Source of the DNA: Paracoccus indicus
GTDB lineage: Bacteria; Pseudomonadota; Alphaproteobacteria; Rhodobacterales; Rhodobacteraceae
Direction of reading: 5' to 3'
DNA length: 64,000 nt
NCBI RefSeq assembly: GCF_003056335.1
Contig: NZ_PYWA01000002.1
Coordinates: forward strand, 433,205-497,204
Numbering within the stretch: position 1 is the stretch's first letter; every line of letters begins with the position of its first letter. Both the position numbers and the translations under genes were made by a program. Positions 17,754 to 28,143 of the stretch are shown piece after piece. The notes under the pieces were generated by a model. It did no database searches, was not told the DNA's origin, and saw only the letters and a list, made by a program, of their open reading frames with translations.

Positions 17754-18539
17754 ATGCAGGACGCATCGCAGATCATTCGAACCGCGCATGACATGGCAGA
17801 CGCCGCCCGCAAGGCGATCCTGCCGCTGTTTCGCAGCGACGATCTGGTCGCAGACAACAAGCGTCCTGCCGATTTCGACCCCGTGACTCAGGCCGACCGC
17901 GACGCCGAACAGGCGATGCGCGCGGTTCTGGCCAGCAACCGCCCCGATGACGCCATCCTGGGCGAGGAATTCGGCCACAGCGCCGGGTCCAGCGGTCTGA
18001 CCTGGATCCTGGACCCCATCGACGGCACGCGCGCCTTCATCAGTGGCGCGACCAGCTGGGGGGTGCTGATCGGGGTGTCGGACGGGAAAGACGTGATCTA
18101 TGGCCTGATCGACCAGCCCTATACCGGCGAAAGGTTCGAGGGCGGGTTGGGCCGCGCCCAGCTGACCGGCCCCCATGGCAGCCGCCCTTTGAAGGTGCGC
18201 CGCGACGTTGCGCTGGATCGCGCGACCCTGATGACGACCTTCCCCGAGGTCGGCACCCCGTCCGAAGCGCAGGCCTTTCGTCGCGTGGCCGACCAAGTGC
18301 GGCTGACGCGCTATGGGCTGGACTGCTATGCCTATGCGCTGCTGGCGCTTGGTCAGATCGATCTGGTGATTGAGGCCGGGCTGCAATCCTATGACATCGC
18401 GGGACCGCTTGCCGTCGTTCAGGCGGCGGGTGGCATCGTGACCGACTGGCAGGGCGGTCCTGCGGCGCAGGGCGGGCAGGTCATCGCCGCCGCCAGCCCC
18501 GAACTGCACGCAGCCGCACTGGCGCTGTTGGCGGGTTGA
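17754..18539 (+). CDS. hisN: Histidinol-phosphatase, inositol monophosphatase family
   Basis: The enzyme hydrolyses histidinol phosphate in histidine synthesis. It belongs to the Mg-dependent IMPase superfamily: the metal motifs GEEFG (about residue 70) and WILDPIDGTRAF (about residues 83-94) are present, and the C-terminal GPLAVVQAAGG with the YDIAGPLA block supplies the last metal Asp. The 261-residue length and the FISGATSWGVLIGV stretch favour HisN over inositol monophosphatase, but the substrate is inferred. mgtE follows after 40 nt. Confidence 0.82.
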   Translation: MQDASQIIRTAHDMADAARKAILPLFRSDDLVADNKRPADFDPVTQADRDAEQAMRAVLASNRPDDAILGEEFGHSAGSSGLTWILDPIDGTRAFISGATSWGVLIGVSDGKDVIYGLIDQPYTGERFEGGLGRAQLTGPHGSRPLKVRRDVALDRATLMTTFPEVGTPSEAQAFRRVADQVRLTRYGLDCYAYALLALGQIDLVIEAGLQSYDIAGPLAVVQAAGGIVTDWQGGPAAQGGQVIAAASPELHAAALALLAG

Positions 18540-18579
18540 ACCACCGCCACCCAGCACGACATCCGAAGGAAGGGGCAGC

Positions 18580-19983
18580 ATGACCGACCACGACCGCCTG
18601 CAGATCGATCAGACCCCGACCCCGGAACAGGGCGACGGGGATTACGTCACCAGCCCGGAATTCCTAGACCGCCTGGACGACATCCTGGACCAGGGCGATC
18701 AGCCGGGTCTGAACGCGCTGCTGGAAAAGCTGCATGGCGCCGATATCGCCGATATCATCGAGCAGCTCTCGCCCGGTCGTCGTCGCCTGTTCCTGGAACT
18801 CTACGGCGCCGAGATCGACGGCGAGATCCTGTCCGAGATCGACGAATCCATCCGCGAAGAGGTGCTGGAGCTGCTGCCCCGCCACGTCCTGGCCGATGCC
18901 GTGCGAGAGATGGACAGCGACGACGTCGTCGACCTAGTCGAGGATCTGGACGACACCGACCGCGACGAGATCCTGTCGGCGCTAGACGACAGCGACCAGG
19001 CCGCCGTGCGCCAATCGCTGGCCTATCCGGAATATTCCGCCGGCCGCCTGATGCAGTCCGAGGTCGTCACCGCCCCCGAGCATTGGACCGTGGGCGATGC
19101 CATCGACTACATGCGCCGTGAGGAATGGCTGCCCGAGCAGTTCTATCACATCATCCTGGTCGATCCGCGCCGCCACCCCATCGGCTATGTCACGCTTGGC
19201 CGCCTTCTGGCATCGCGCCGCGATGCCGTGCTGCGCGACATGGCCGAGGACAGCTTCCGCACCATCAGCGCCTATGCCGAGGAAGCCGATGTCGCCTATA
19301 TCTTCAACCAGTATCACCTGATCTCCGCCCCCGTGGTGGACAGCGACGACCGGCTGGTCGGCGTCATCACCATTGATGACGCCATGGCCGTCCTTGACGA
19401 GGAACACGAAGAGGACATCCTGCGCCTTGCCGGTGTGGGCGACGAATCCAGCATCTCGGACAGCGTGGTGCAGACGGTGCGCCAGCGTGTGCCCTGGCTG
19501 GCAACCAACATCCCGACCGCCCTGGCCGCCGCCGCCGTCATCGCCCTGTTCGAGGGGGCGATTTCCCAGCTGGTGGCGCTGGCGGTGCTGATGCCCATCG
19601 TCGCCTCGATGGGCGGCAATGCGGGCACGCAGACGCTGACCGTCGCGGTGCGCGGCCTGGCGACGCGCGACCTGTCGTCCTCGAACGCGCTGCGGGTGGT
19701 GCGGCGTGAGATGACGGTGGGCCTGATCAACGGGCTGGTCTTCGGCGCGATCATGGCGGTCATCACCTTCCTGTGGTTCCAGGACGCCTGGCTGGCGGCG
19801 GTGATCGGCATGGCCATGGTCATCAACTTGATGGTGGCGGCCTTGGCGGGGATCTTGGTGCCGCTGGCGCTGAACAAGCTGGGGGCGGACCCGGCGCTGG
19901 CCTCGGGGACCTTCGTGACGATGATGACAGATGTGATCGGCTTCATGGCTTTCCTAGGGCTGGCCTCGGCGGTGCTGCTGTGA
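18580..19983 (+). CDS. mgtE: Magnesium transporter MgtE
   Basis: MgtE is a Mg2+-gated channel. The 467-residue protein has an acidic N-domain of helical repeats (for example ADIADIIEQLSPGRRRLFLELYG). Two CBS domains follow (about residues 150-270, with EEADVAYIFNQYHLISAPVVD) that sense Mg. The C-terminal pore has five membrane helices, with the conserved pore segments PIVASMGGNAGTQTLTV and LADPALASGTFVT-like sequence (GADPALASGTFVTMMTD). A good ribosome-binding site (GAAGGAAGGGG) precedes the ATG. Its stop overlaps the start of the next gene. Confidence 0.95.
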   Translation: MTDHDRLQIDQTPTPEQGDGDYVTSPEFLDRLDDILDQGDQPGLNALLEKLHGADIADIIEQLSPGRRRLFLELYGAEIDGEILSEIDESIREEVLELLPRHVLADAVREMDSDDVVDLVEDLDDTDRDEILSALDDSDQAAVRQSLAYPEYSAGRLMQSEVVTAPEHWTVGDAIDYMRREEWLPEQFYHIILVDPRRHPIGYVTLGRLLASRRDAVLRDMAEDSFRTISAYAEEADVAYIFNQYHLISAPVVDSDDRLVGVITIDDAMAVLDEEHEEDILRLAGVGDESSISDSVVQTVRQRVPWLATNIPTALAAAAVIALFEGAISQLVALAVLMPIVASMGGNAGTQTLTVAVRGLATRDLSSSNALRVVRREMTVGLINGLVFGAIMAVITFLWFQDAWLAAVIGMAMVINLMVAALAGILVPLALNKLGADPALASGTFVTMMTDVIGFMAFLGLASAVLL

Positions 19984-20519
19984 GCGACAAGGCGGTTCTG
20001 CGGCGCATGGCCCTGAAGGCGCGCGGGCAGGGGGGCGATCAGGCGGCGCTGGATCGCCACCTGATCACGGCGCTGGCCCCCCATGGCGGGGCAGTGCTGG
20101 CCGGATATTGGCCGATGCGGGACGAGGTCGACCCCCGCGCCGCCATGGCCGCCCATGACGGCCCTTTGTGCCTGCCCGTGGTGACAGGCAAGGACCGACC
20201 GCTGGTCTTTCGCGCATGGCAGGGGCAGCCGTTGCAGGTGGGGCCTTTCGGCACCTCGCATCCCGCGCCGGACGCGCCGGAACTGACCCCGCAAGTGCTG
20301 ATCGTGCCGCTGGCGGGCTTCGACAGGCAGGGCAACAGGCTTGGCTATGGCGGAGGCTTCTATGACCGGACCCTGCAGGCCTTGCGCGAATCGGGGCCGG
20401 TGACGGCCATCGGCATTGCCTTTGCCTGCCAGGAACTGCCCGCCATTCCGGCCGAGGATTACGACCAGCCGCTTGATCTGATCGTCACGGACCGTGAAAC
20501 CCTGACCATACCTCACTGA
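19980..20519 (+). CDS. 5-formyltetrahydrofolate cyclo-ligase
   Basis: The enzyme converts 5-formyl-THF to 5,10-methenyl-THF with ATP. The 179-residue protein has the family blocks AGYWPMRDEVDPR in the substrate site and the ATP-binding LGYGGGFYDR near residues 121-130. I take GTG at 19980, whose last two bases overlap the mgtE stop (GTGA); this fits the usual family length of 180-200. The in-frame extension upstream lies within mgtE and is not credible. In many relatives this gene neighbours the 6S RNA gene; I found no 6S-like structure here. Confidence 0.9.
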   Translation: MSDKAVLRRMALKARGQGGDQAALDRHLITALAPHGGAVLAGYWPMRDEVDPRAAMAAHDGPLCLPVVTGKDRPLVFRAWQGQPLQVGPFGTSHPAPDAPELTPQVLIVPLAGFDRQGNRLGYGGGFYDRTLQALRESGPVTAIGIAFACQELPAIPAEDYDQPLDLIVTDRETLTIPH

Positions 20520-20928
20520 AATCGGCGTCGCGTGGCATTTGGGTATCGGCTGTTGGCAAGCTGGGGATGACCGTTGGTCAATCCTGTGGATATCCTTGGG
20601 ACAGCCGCCCGCAAGCGTCTGAACCGGCTGCGGTTTTTGGCATCTGTTCCTGATGGCGGTGTCAAACCGCGGCGATCCTGTGCACGAATCCGCGCGAGGT
20701 GCCCCATACGACCTGTCAACGCACAAACCCATGGTTTTGTGGAAATAAATTCGTTGAACCCATTGGTGGGCGGCGGCAACCTGACGCGATATGCCGCAGC
20801 GGCAGAGGGTATGCGCAAGGGGCGCACGTCCAGCAAACCGGGGGCGACCGGCAGTGCGCGCCTTCGGTGCGTGAATGGTCGTCACGCGTCGCGCGGTCCG
20901 AGGGCAGGCAAATACAGGACGCGCTGAC
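20520..20928. other. Gene-free 409-nt leader region before nrdJ
   Basis: No credible gene is present. The stretch contains a near-perfect 20-bp palindrome (20722-20741) and several GC-rich inverted repeats closer to nrdJ. It presumably holds the nrdJ promoter and a long 5' leader. Confidence 0.5.
20722..20741. promoter_or_regulatory. 20-bp palindrome upstream of nrdJ, candidate operator
   Basis: CACAAACCCATGGTTTTGTG is symmetric at 18 of 20 positions around CCATGG and lies in an AT-richer patch about 190 nt before nrdJ. It is too long and too GC-rich in the middle for a standard NrdR box, so the binding protein is unknown. Confidence 0.4.
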
Positions 20929-23900
20929 ATGCAGATCGAAGGTCGTTTCCACCAATCCCCCGATGGGGCCTATGGCGATATTGCCTTCGTGACCCGCATG
21001 GTGGCCCCCGCCTCCGAGGATCTTGAGCACCCCGGCGATCCCGTCACGGTGCCCGCCGCCTTCAGCCAGATCGCGACCGAGGTCATGGCGCAGTCCTATT
21101 GCCACAAGGCAGGCGTTCCCGCGATCGTCAGGCCCGTCCCCGAAGAGGGCGTGCCCGACTTCCTCTGGCGGCACGAGGCCGATCTGGCCGCCCTGCAGGA
21201 CCTGCCCGCCAATCAGCGTTTCGGCGCGGAAACCGATGCACGGCAGGTCTTCGACCGCATCGCGGGGGCCTGGGCCTATTGGGGGTGGAAGGGCGGCTAT
21301 TTCGACACCCCGGATCAGGCCCGCGTCTACAGCGACGAGATGCGCGCAATGCTGGCCCGCCAGATGGCGGCACCCTCGCTGGAACAATGGCAGACGACGG
21401 GGCTGCACTGGGCCTATGGCATCGCCAGCGGACCGCAGGGGTTCCGGGTCGATCCGGCCACGGGCGCGCCCGTCCGCGCCGAGGCCTGTCATCCCCGTCC
21501 GCATGGCTGCTTCATCCAGTCGGTCAGCGACGACCTGCTGGAAGACGGCGGCATCATGGACCTGTGGCAGCGTGAGGCGCGGCTGTTCAAGCAGCCCAGC
21601 GGCAGCGGCACGAACTTCAGCGATCTGCGCGGCGCGGAGGAGGCCCTGTCGCGGGGCGGCTCCTCCAGCGGGCTGATGGATTTCCTGCGCGTCGGCGACC
21701 GTGCGGCAGGGGCGATCAAGCCCGGCGGCCACAAGCGGCGCAGCGCCAGGATGGCCATCTGCGATATCGACCACCCCGAGGTCGGCGATTTCATCGACTG
21801 GAAGCTGGAGGAGGAGAACAAGCTTTCCAGCATGATCGCGGGGGCGCATCTGCACCAGCGCCACCTGAACGCGATTCTTGCGGCTGCCGCCGAGGGGGGC
21901 GCCGATCCGGCGGGCAATCCCGCGCTGACGCAGGCCATGCGCGATGCGCGCGATGCGATGATCCCCGAGGGCATGATCCTGCGCGTGCTGCAATATGGTC
22001 AGCAGGGCTTCACCAGCATCCAGTTCCCCGGGTTCGACACGGATTGGGACGGGGCGGGCTATGCCAGCATCTCGGGTCAGAACAGCGACAATGCGGTCCG
22101 CGTCAGCGACGCCTTCCTGCGGGCTGTTCAGCAAGGCGCCCCTTGGGCGCTGCTGCGCCGGACCGATGGTGGCATCGCGCAGACCGTCGATGCCGCAGAG
22201 CTTTGGGCACAGATCGGCAATGCCGCTTGGGCCAGCGCCGACCCTTCGGTGCAATTCGACGATACGATCAACGCGTGGCACAGCTGTCCGCAGGATGGCC
22301 CGATCCGGGGCAGCAGTGCGGCGGGCGAATACCTGTTCCTTGACGACACGGCCTGCATCACCGCCACGCTGAACCTGCCGACCTTCCTGAAGGACGGCGC
22401 CTTCGATGCCGAGGGCTTCGCCCATGCCACTCGCCTGATGACCCTGACGTCCGAGATCTCGGTCGCGATGGCGCAACTCCCCACGGCCCGCATCGCGCAG
22501 CGCAGCTTCGAGTTCCGCCCCATGGGGTTGGGTTATTCGGGCCTTGGCAGTCTGCTGATGCGGATGGGGCTGGGCTATGACAGCGATCAGGGGCGCGCGG
22601 TCGGTGCGGCGATCACGGCGCTGATGACCGGCACCGCCTATGCCACCAGCGCGCAGATGGCGGCACGGGTGGGGGCCTTCGCGGGCCATGCGCGCAATGC
22701 GGACGACATGCTGCGGGTCATCGCCAACCACCGCGCCGCGGCGTATGGCTCAGGCGATTGCGCCGGGCTGAACCAGCCGCCGGTGCCGCTGAACGCCGAT
22801 GCCTGCCCCGATCAGGTACTGGTCGCGCAGGCCCGGCAAGCGTGGGACATGGCGCTTGATCTTGGTCGGACGCATGGGTTCCGCAATGCGCAGGCCAGCC
22901 TGCTGGCCCGCCCGGATGACGTCATGCTGGCCCTTGATTGCGACACCCATGGGCTGGACCCCGATCATGCGCAGGTCAAGTTCGCGGTTCAGAACAGGCA
23001 GATGCCCGAGAAGGTCATCAACCCCGCGATCCCGCAGGGTCTGGCGGCGCTTGGCTATGACGACGATCAGATCGCCCGCATCGCGGCCCATGCCACGGGT
23101 CATGGCACCTTGGTCGGCTGCCCCACCATCGGTCATCAGGCGCTGGCCGCCAAGGGCTTCGGCCCCGTACAACTGGAAAGGATCGAGGCTGCGCTGGCGG
23201 GCGCCTTCGATATCCGCTTCGTCTTCAACCAGTGGACCTTGGGGCGGGACTTCTGCCGCGGAACCTTGGGCATAGGGGCCGAACTGCTGGCCGATCCGGG
23301 CTTCGACCTGCTGGCGCATCTGGGCTTCTCGCAGGCGCAGATCGAGGCGGCGAACGATCATGTCTGTGGCACCATGACGATCGAGGGCGCCCCTGATCTG
23401 CGCCCGCAGGATCTGGCCGTCTTCGATTGCGCCAGCCCCTGCGGCACGCGCCAACTGTCGGTGGACAGCCAGTTGCGGATGATGGCGGCGGTGCAGGACT
23501 TCCTGTCGGGCGGGATCGCCAAGGTGCTGCAGCTGCCGAACGCGGCCAGCATTGCCGACACGCTGGCCATCCATGACGTGGCCTGGGCACAGGGGCTGAA
23601 GTGCAGCGCCATCCACCGCGACGGTTCGCGGCTGTCCCAACCCATGGCCCAATCGCTGTTCGGCGAGGACGCGGATCTGCAAGCCGTCATCGACGCCCAG
23701 CCCCGCCAGCGCGCCAGCATCATGGCCGAACGCATCGTCGAGCGGATCATCGTCAAGGAAATCCGCTCTCAGCGCGAGAAGCTGCCTTTGCGCCGCAAGG
23801 GCTATACCCAGAAGGCCAGCGTCGGCGGTCACAAGGTCTATCTGCGGACCGGCGAATATGACGACGGCAATCTGGGCGAGATCTTCATCGACATGCACAA

Positions 23901-24429
23901 GGAAGGCGCGGGCTTTCGTGCGATGATGAACAATTTCGCCATCGCGGTGTCCGTGGGCCTTCAATACGGCGTGCCGCTGGAGGAATTCGTCGACGCCTTC
24001 ACCTTCACCCGCTTCGAACCGGCGGGGGCGGTTCAGGGCAACGACAGCATCAAGAATGCGACCTCGATCCTGGATTACGTCTTCCGCGAACTGGCCGTCA
24101 GCTATCTGGACCGCACCGATCTGGCCCATGTCAAACCCACAGGCGCCAGCTTCGACGACCTGGGCGAGGGCGAGCGCGAGGGCGAGGCGCCCAAGGCCGA
24201 TCCCGCCATGCAGCCGCTGACCATGCTGCGCCAGATCAGCAGCGCGGGTTATCTGCGCAAGCGCGTGCCGCAGGAGTTGATGGTCCTTCAGGGCGGTGCC
24301 GCCACGCAGGGTCAGACCGCCCTGCAGGTCGCGCTGCGGTATTGCGCCGCCTGCGGTCACGACAGCATCCGGCAAGAGGGCACGTCCTGCCGCTGCGGCA
24401 CATGCGGATGGACAGGCGGCACATCCTGA
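20929..24429 (+). CDS. nrdJ: Adenosylcobalamin-dependent (class II) ribonucleotide reductase
   Basis: NrdJ makes deoxyribonucleotides with or without oxygen using coenzyme B12. The 1166-residue chain has the family blocks [17 protein letters not shown] sequence ([11 protein letters not shown]), the [13 protein letters not shown] active-site loop, [12 protein letters not shown], and [14 protein letters not shown]-terminal zinc-ribbon-like module has Cys pairs CAACGH and CRCGTCGW that may transfer reducing equivalents. I chose ATG 20929; an upstream in-frame ATG at 20875 adds a non-conserved arm. Presence of this enzyme and ethanolamine ammonia-lyase shows the cell depends on B12. Confidence 0.96.
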   Translation: MQIEGRFHQSPDGAYGDIAFVTRMVAPASEDLEHPGDPVTVPAAFSQIATEVMAQSYCHKAGVPAIVRPVPEEGVPDFLWRHEADLAALQDLPANQRFGAETDARQVFDRIAGAWAYWGWKGGYFDTPDQARVYSDEMRAMLARQMAAPSLEQWQTTGLHWAYGIASGPQGFRVDPATGAPVRAEACHPRPHGCFIQSVSDDLLEDGGIMDLWQREARLFKQPSGSGTNFSDLRGAEEALSRGGSSSGLMDFLRVGDRAAGAIKPGGHKRRSARMAICDIDHPEVGDFIDWKLEEENKLSSMIAGAHLHQRHLNAILAAAAEGGADPAGNPALTQAMRDARDAMIPEGMILRVLQYGQQGFTSIQFPGFDTDWDGAGYASISGQNSDNAVRVSDAFLRAVQQGAPWALLRRTDGGIAQTVDAAELWAQIGNAAWASADPSVQFDDTINAWHSCPQDGPIRGSSAAGEYLFLDDTACITATLNLPTFLKDGAFDAEGFAHATRLMTLTSEISVAMAQLPTARIAQRSFEFRPMGLGYSGLGSLLMRMGLGYDSDQGRAVGAAITALMTGTAYATSAQMAARVGAFAGHARNADDMLRVIANHRAAAYGSGDCAGLNQPPVPLNADACPDQVLVAQARQAWDMALDLGRTHGFRNAQASLLARPDDVMLALDCDTHGLDPDHAQVKFAVQNRQMPEKVINPAIPQGLAALGYDDDQIARIAAHATGHGTLVGCPTIGHQALAAKGFGPVQLERIEAALAGAFDIRFVFNQWTLGRDFCRGTLGIGAELLADPGFDLLAHLGFSQAQIEAANDHVCGTMTIEGAPDLRPQDLAVFDCASPCGTRQLSVDSQLRMMAAVQDFLSGGIAKVLQLPNAASIADTLAIHDVAWAQGLKCSAIHRDGSRLSQPMAQSLFGEDADLQAVIDAQPRQRASIMAERIVERIIVKEIRSQREKLPLRRKGYTQKASVGGHKVYLRTGEYDDGNLGEIFIDMHKEGAGFRAMMNNFAIAVSVGLQYGVPLEEFVDAFTFTRFEPAGAVQGNDSIKNATSILDYVFRELAVSYLDRTDLAHVKPTGASFDDLGEGEREGEAPKADPAMQPLTMLRQISSAGYLRKRVPQELMVLQGGAATQGQTALQVALRYCAACGHDSIRQEGTSCRCGTCGWTGGTS

Positions 24430-24608
24430 AGTCTGGGCCATCCCTGACGGATTTTCTTTTGTCCGCAACGACATGGCGCTAGGCTGGGGCAGCGGGACGC
24501 GGGGCCGACTTGACGCGCATATGCGGTTCATCGTTCATTGCGCGGGTATCGTCGGCCCCCGCGGCCCGGCGCAATGACAATGGGGCGCTTGGCGCCAGGG
24601 GGTTCGTG

Positions 24609-26042
24609 ATGGTCAAGATTACACCTGTTCTGATGGCTGGGGGTTCGGGGACTCGGCTTTGGCCGGTCTCGCGGAAAAGCTTTCCCAAGCAGTTCGCCCC
24701 GCTGATCGGGGATGAGACGCTGTTCCAAGCCAGTGCGCGCCGCCTCTCGGGGCCGGATTTCAACGATCCGGTAGTGATGACCAACAGCGACTTCCGCTTC
24801 ATCGTGGCCGAGCAGCTGGAACAGGCCGCCATTCAGCCCGGCCGGATCATGATCGAACCGGCGGGCCGCAACACCGCGCCCGCCATCCTGGCCGCCGCGA
24901 TGATGGTCGCGGCCGATGACCCCGACGGCCTGGTGTTGGTCGCGCCCTCGGATCACGTTATTCCCGACGCCGAAGCCTTCGTCGCTGCCGTCCGCGACGG
25001 GACCGAGGCCGCGCAGCAGGGCCGCATCGTCACCTTCGGCATCACCCCCGACCGCCCCGAGACCGGCTATGGCTATCTCGAGCTGGCCTCGAACGGGGCG
25101 GGGCCGCAGCCGCTGGCGCGCTTCGTCGAAAAGCCCGATGCCGAACGCGCCGCGCAGATGGTCGAGGCCGGGAACTACCTGTGGAACGCGGGCATCTTCC
25201 TGTTCAGCGCCGGCGCGATGATCCAGGCTTTCCGCGACCATGCTGCCGATTACATCGAACCCGTGCAGGCGGCGCTGGATCAGGCGCAGATGGATCTGGG
25301 CTTCCTGCGGCTGGCCAAGGTGCCCTGGCAGGGGCTGCGCGACGAATCCATCGACTATGCGGTGATGGAAAAAGCCGACAACCTCAGCGTCGTGCGCTTT
25401 TCGGAACGCTGGTCGGACCTTGGGGGCTGGGACGCCGTCTGGCGCGAGGCTCTGGGCCATGCGCCCTCGGATCTGGGCGTGGTCACGGACCGCAACTCGA
25501 CCGCGATCGATTGCCGCGACGTGCTGCTGCGGTCCGACAGCGACGATCTGGAGGTCGTGGGCATCGGCCTGTCGGACGTGATGGTGGTGGCGACATCGGA
25601 TGCGGTGCTGGTGGCCGACAAGTCGCGGGCGCAGGACGTGCGCCTGGCCGTGACCGCGCTGAAGGAAAAGGGCGCCAAGCAGGCGCAGACCTTCCCCCGC
25701 GATCACCGCCCCTGGGGCTGGTTCGAGACGCTGGCCCTTGCCGACCGCTTCCAGGTCAAGCGCATCGTGGTGAAACCCGGCGCGGCGCTGTCGCTGCAAA
25801 GCCATGTCCATCGGTCCGAACACTGGATCGTGGTGTCGGGCACGGCAAAGGTCACGGTGGATGAGAACGTCACGCTGGTGACGGAAAACCAGTCGATCTA
25901 CGTCCCCCTTGGTGCCGTCCACCGGATGGAGAACCCCGGCAAGGTGCCCATGGTCCTGATCGAGGTCCAGACCGGCAGCTATCTGGGCGAGGACGACATT
26001 ATCCGCTACGAGGACGTCTATTCCCGCAGCAGCGCAGACTGA
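24609..26042 (+). CDS. Mannose-1-phosphate guanylyltransferase / mannose-6-phosphate isomerase
   Basis: This bifunctional type II enzyme makes mannose-1-P based GDP-mannose and interconverts mannose-6-P with fructose-6-P. The N-terminal nucleotidyltransferase has GGSGTRLWPVSRKSFPKQF starting at residue 11 and the FVEKPD motif. The C-terminal cupin-type isomerase (about residues 370-470) has RPWGWFE, the metal-binding QSHVHRSEHWIVVSGTA and VPLGAVHRMENPG. The length of 477 residues is standard. ATG 24609 starts right at the domain; the in-frame ATG at 24510 is rejected. It may supply GDP-mannose for polysaccharide made by genes such as those at 55900-61700. Confidence 0.93.
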   Translation: MVKITPVLMAGGSGTRLWPVSRKSFPKQFAPLIGDETLFQASARRLSGPDFNDPVVMTNSDFRFIVAEQLEQAAIQPGRIMIEPAGRNTAPAILAAAMMVAADDPDGLVLVAPSDHVIPDAEAFVAAVRDGTEAAQQGRIVTFGITPDRPETGYGYLELASNGAGPQPLARFVEKPDAERAAQMVEAGNYLWNAGIFLFSAGAMIQAFRDHAADYIEPVQAALDQAQMDLGFLRLAKVPWQGLRDESIDYAVMEKADNLSVVRFSERWSDLGGWDAVWREALGHAPSDLGVVTDRNSTAIDCRDVLLRSDSDDLEVVGIGLSDVMVVATSDAVLVADKSRAQDVRLAVTALKEKGAKQAQTFPRDHRPWGWFETLALADRFQVKRIVVKPGAALSLQSHVHRSEHWIVVSGTAKVTVDENVTLVTENQSIYVPLGAVHRMENPGKVPMVLIEVQTGSYLGEDDIIRYEDVYSRSSAD

Positions 26043-26050
26043 CGGGCGCC

Positions 26051-26073
26051 CGCCCCGCCGCCATGGCGGGGCG
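26051..26073. terminator. Bidirectional GC-rich hairpin between convergent genes
   Basis: CGCCCCGCC / GGCGGGGCG form a 9-bp stem with a GCCAT loop between the guanylyltransferase and DsbA-like genes. Confidence 0.6.
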
Positions 26074-26081
26074 GGGCCGTC

Positions 26082-26834
26082 TTACATCGCCTCGCGCACC
26101 TCTTCGATGGCGCTGGCAACGCCTGCGCGGGGAACGCCGCGCAGCATCTGCTGGCCGATGATGAAGGTTGGCGTGCCTTGGATGGCCATCGTCTCGCCCA
26201 ACTCGCGGTTCTTGACCAGCACCTGCGTCACCTCGTCCGAGGTCATCTGCGCGATGACCTTGTCGGCATCCACCTCGATCTGATCGGCCAGCTTGCGCAG
26301 GGCGTCTTCATTGGCTGGACTGCGCAGGGTGATCAGCGCGTCATGGGCGGCCTTGTAGGCCTCGTCGCCCGCGATCTGCTTGACGGCGATGGCAAAGCGG
26401 CTGGAGGCCTCGCTGTCCTGCCCGAGGATCGGAAATTCCTTGATGATCAGGCGGATATTGCCGTCATCCTCGACGGCATCGACGACCTCCTGGTTGAACT
26501 GGCGGCAGACGCCGCAGCGGTAGTCCATGAATTCGACCATGGTCAGATCGCCATCGGGATTGCCGCCGACCCAGCTGTGGCCATCATCGAAGATAGCATC
26601 GTGGTTTTCGGCCACCAGATCGACGTCGTTCTTGGCGGCCTGTTCGGCCTGACGGCTTTCCAGCTCGTTGATCGATTCGATCAGGACCTGCGGGTTGGCC
26701 ATCAGGTATTCGCGGACCGCCGCGCCGAAATCGGCCTTTTCGGCATCGGTCATCGCCCCGATGTCGAAGGCCATGGCGGGGGCGGTCAGGACAGGTGTCG
26801 CGCCAAGAAGAAGCGCGGCGATCAGGCGTTTCAT
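26082..26834 (-). CDS. DsbA-family periplasmic thiol-disulfide oxidoreductase
   Basis: The 250-residue protein has a signal peptide (cleavage after AMA, about residue 23). A helical N-terminal region (about residues 24-75) is followed by a thioredoxin fold with the redox motif CGVC at about residues 107-110 and the cis-Pro loop GTPTFIIG. The N-terminal helical arm resembles the trimerisation region of ScsC/Com1-like proteins, so it could act as isomerase or oxidase. I chose ATG 26834, which starts exactly at the signal peptide (MKRLIAALLLG); the longer open frame is spurious. Confidence 0.9.
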   Translation of the reverse strand: MKRLIAALLLGATPVLTAPAMAFDIGAMTDAEKADFGAAVREYLMANPQVLIESINELESRQAEQAAKNDVDLVAENHDAIFDDGHSWVGGNPDGDLTMVEFMDYRCGVCRQFNQEVVDAVEDDGNIRLIIKEFPILGQDSEASSRFAIAVKQIAGDEAYKAAHDALITLRSPANEDALRKLADQIEVDADKVIAQMTSDEVTQVLVKNRELGETMAIQGTPTFIIGQQMLRGVPRAGVASAIEEVREAM

Positions 26835-27006
26835 GGTGGGAACCCTTCGGTTTGTCTTTGCGGCAGCTTGGACTGCGTGCCCGGCGATGGCAAGAATGCC
26901 TGCGAACAAGGCTGCGTGACGGTCGCAGGCGCGCGCAAAAGGCTGGATGGTCGGGTCGGCCCGCGCTATCACCGGGCCGCAGAACAAGAAGAACAGGGGC
27001 AGCAGC

Positions 27007-28143
27007 ATGCGACATTCCACCCGCGGACAGGTCGACCCCTTCATCGTCATGGACGTGATGGAGGCCGCCCAACGCGCCGAGGCACAGGGTCGCCACATCA
27101 TCCACATGGAGGTCGGCCAGCCCGGCACCCCCGCCCCCGAAGGCGCGCGCCGTGCCTTGGCAGGCGCGCTGGATCAGCCGCTTGGATACACCTCGGCGCT
27201 TGGGCTGCCGACGCTGCGTCAGGGGATCGCGGACCTGTACCGGCGCTGGTACGGGGTCGATCTGGACCCCGGCCGCGTCGTCGTCACCTCGGGCAGCAGC
27301 GGGGCGTTCCTGCTGGCGTTTTCGGCGCTCTTCGATGCGGGCGACAAGGTGGCGATGGGGTTCCCCGGCTACCCCAGCTATCGCCAGATCCTGAAGGCGA
27401 TGTCGCTGGAACCCGTGGGCATCCAGACCCGCCCCGAGGACCGCTATCAGCCGCGCCCGACCGACATTCCGGACGGCGTGCAAGGGCTGATCCTGGCGTC
27501 GCCCGGCAATCCGTCGGGCACGGTGCTGAACGTGCCGGAACTGCGCGCCCTGACAGATGCGGCGCAGGCGAAGGGCGTGGCCGTCATCTCGGACGAGATC
27601 TATCACGGGCTGTCCTATGGCGACCGCTGCCATTCCGCGCTTGAGGTGACGGATGAGGTTTTCGTCGTAAACTCTTTCAGCAAATACTTTTCCATGACCG
27701 GATGGCGGATCGGCTGGATGGTGGTGCCGCCCGAACAGGTCCGCACCGTGGAACGCTTGGCGCAGAACATGTTCATCTGTCCGCCCCATGCCAGCCAGAT
27801 CGCCGCACTGGCCGCGCTGGACTGCGCGGATGAGGCCGAGGCCAACTTGGCCGTCTATGCCGAGAACCGCCGCCTGATGCTTCAGGAACTTCCCAAGGCG
27901 GGCTTCGACCGCATCGCGCCGCCCGAGGGCGCCTTCTATATCTATGCCGATGTGTCGCATCTGACCGATGACTCGGTGGCGCTGGCCGCCGAGATCCTGG
28001 AACATGCGGGCGTCGCCGTCACGCCGGGGCTGGACTTCGACCCTGTGCGCGGGGGGCAGACCTTGCGCTTTTCCTATGCCCGGGCGACCGCCGACATCGC
28101 CGAGGGCCTGCGCCGCCTGACCGAGTACATGGCCCGCCGATGA
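27007..28143 (+). CDS. PLP-dependent class I/II aminotransferase
   Basis: The 378-residue protein has a fold type I aminotransferase pattern: IHMEVGQPGTPAP near the start, the SSGAFLLAF phosphate loop, SPGNPSGTVL, SDEIYHGLSYG, and the catalytic lysine in NSFSKYFSMTGWRIGW (about residue 225). The last Arg ligand lies in LRFSYARAT. It resembles aspartate/alanine-type enzymes, but the exact donor is not determinable. The stop overlaps the amidase start by 4 nt, giving a possible two-gene unit. Confidence 0.9.
   Translation: MRHSTRGQVDPFIVMDVMEAAQRAEAQGRHIIHMEVGQPGTPAPEGARRALAGALDQPLGYTSALGLPTLRQGIADLYRRWYGVDLDPGRVVVTSGSSGAFLLAFSALFDAGDKVAMGFPGYPSYRQILKAMSLEPVGIQTRPEDRYQPRPTDIPDGVQGLILASPGNPSGTVLNVPELRALTDAAQAKGVAVISDEIYHGLSYGDRCHSALEVTDEVFVVNSFSKYFSMTGWRIGWMVVPPEQVRTVERLAQNMFICPPHASQIAALAALDCADEAEANLAVYAENRRLMLQELPKAGFDRIAPPEGAFYIYADVSHLTDDSVALAAEILEHAGVAVTPGLDFDPVRGGQTLRFSYARATADIAEGLRRLTEYMARR

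Noticed and set aside
20520..20760. 6S RNA next to the formyl-THF cyclo-ligase gene
   Set aside because: That neighbourhood is common for 6S RNA, but I could not build the long rod with a central bubble here.
20831..20854. B12-box-like string (AAACCGGGGGCGACCGGCA) before nrdJ
   Set aside because: It resembles the 3' conserved box of cobalamin riboswitches, but I could not find the other conserved parts, and class II reductase genes are not normally controlled this way.
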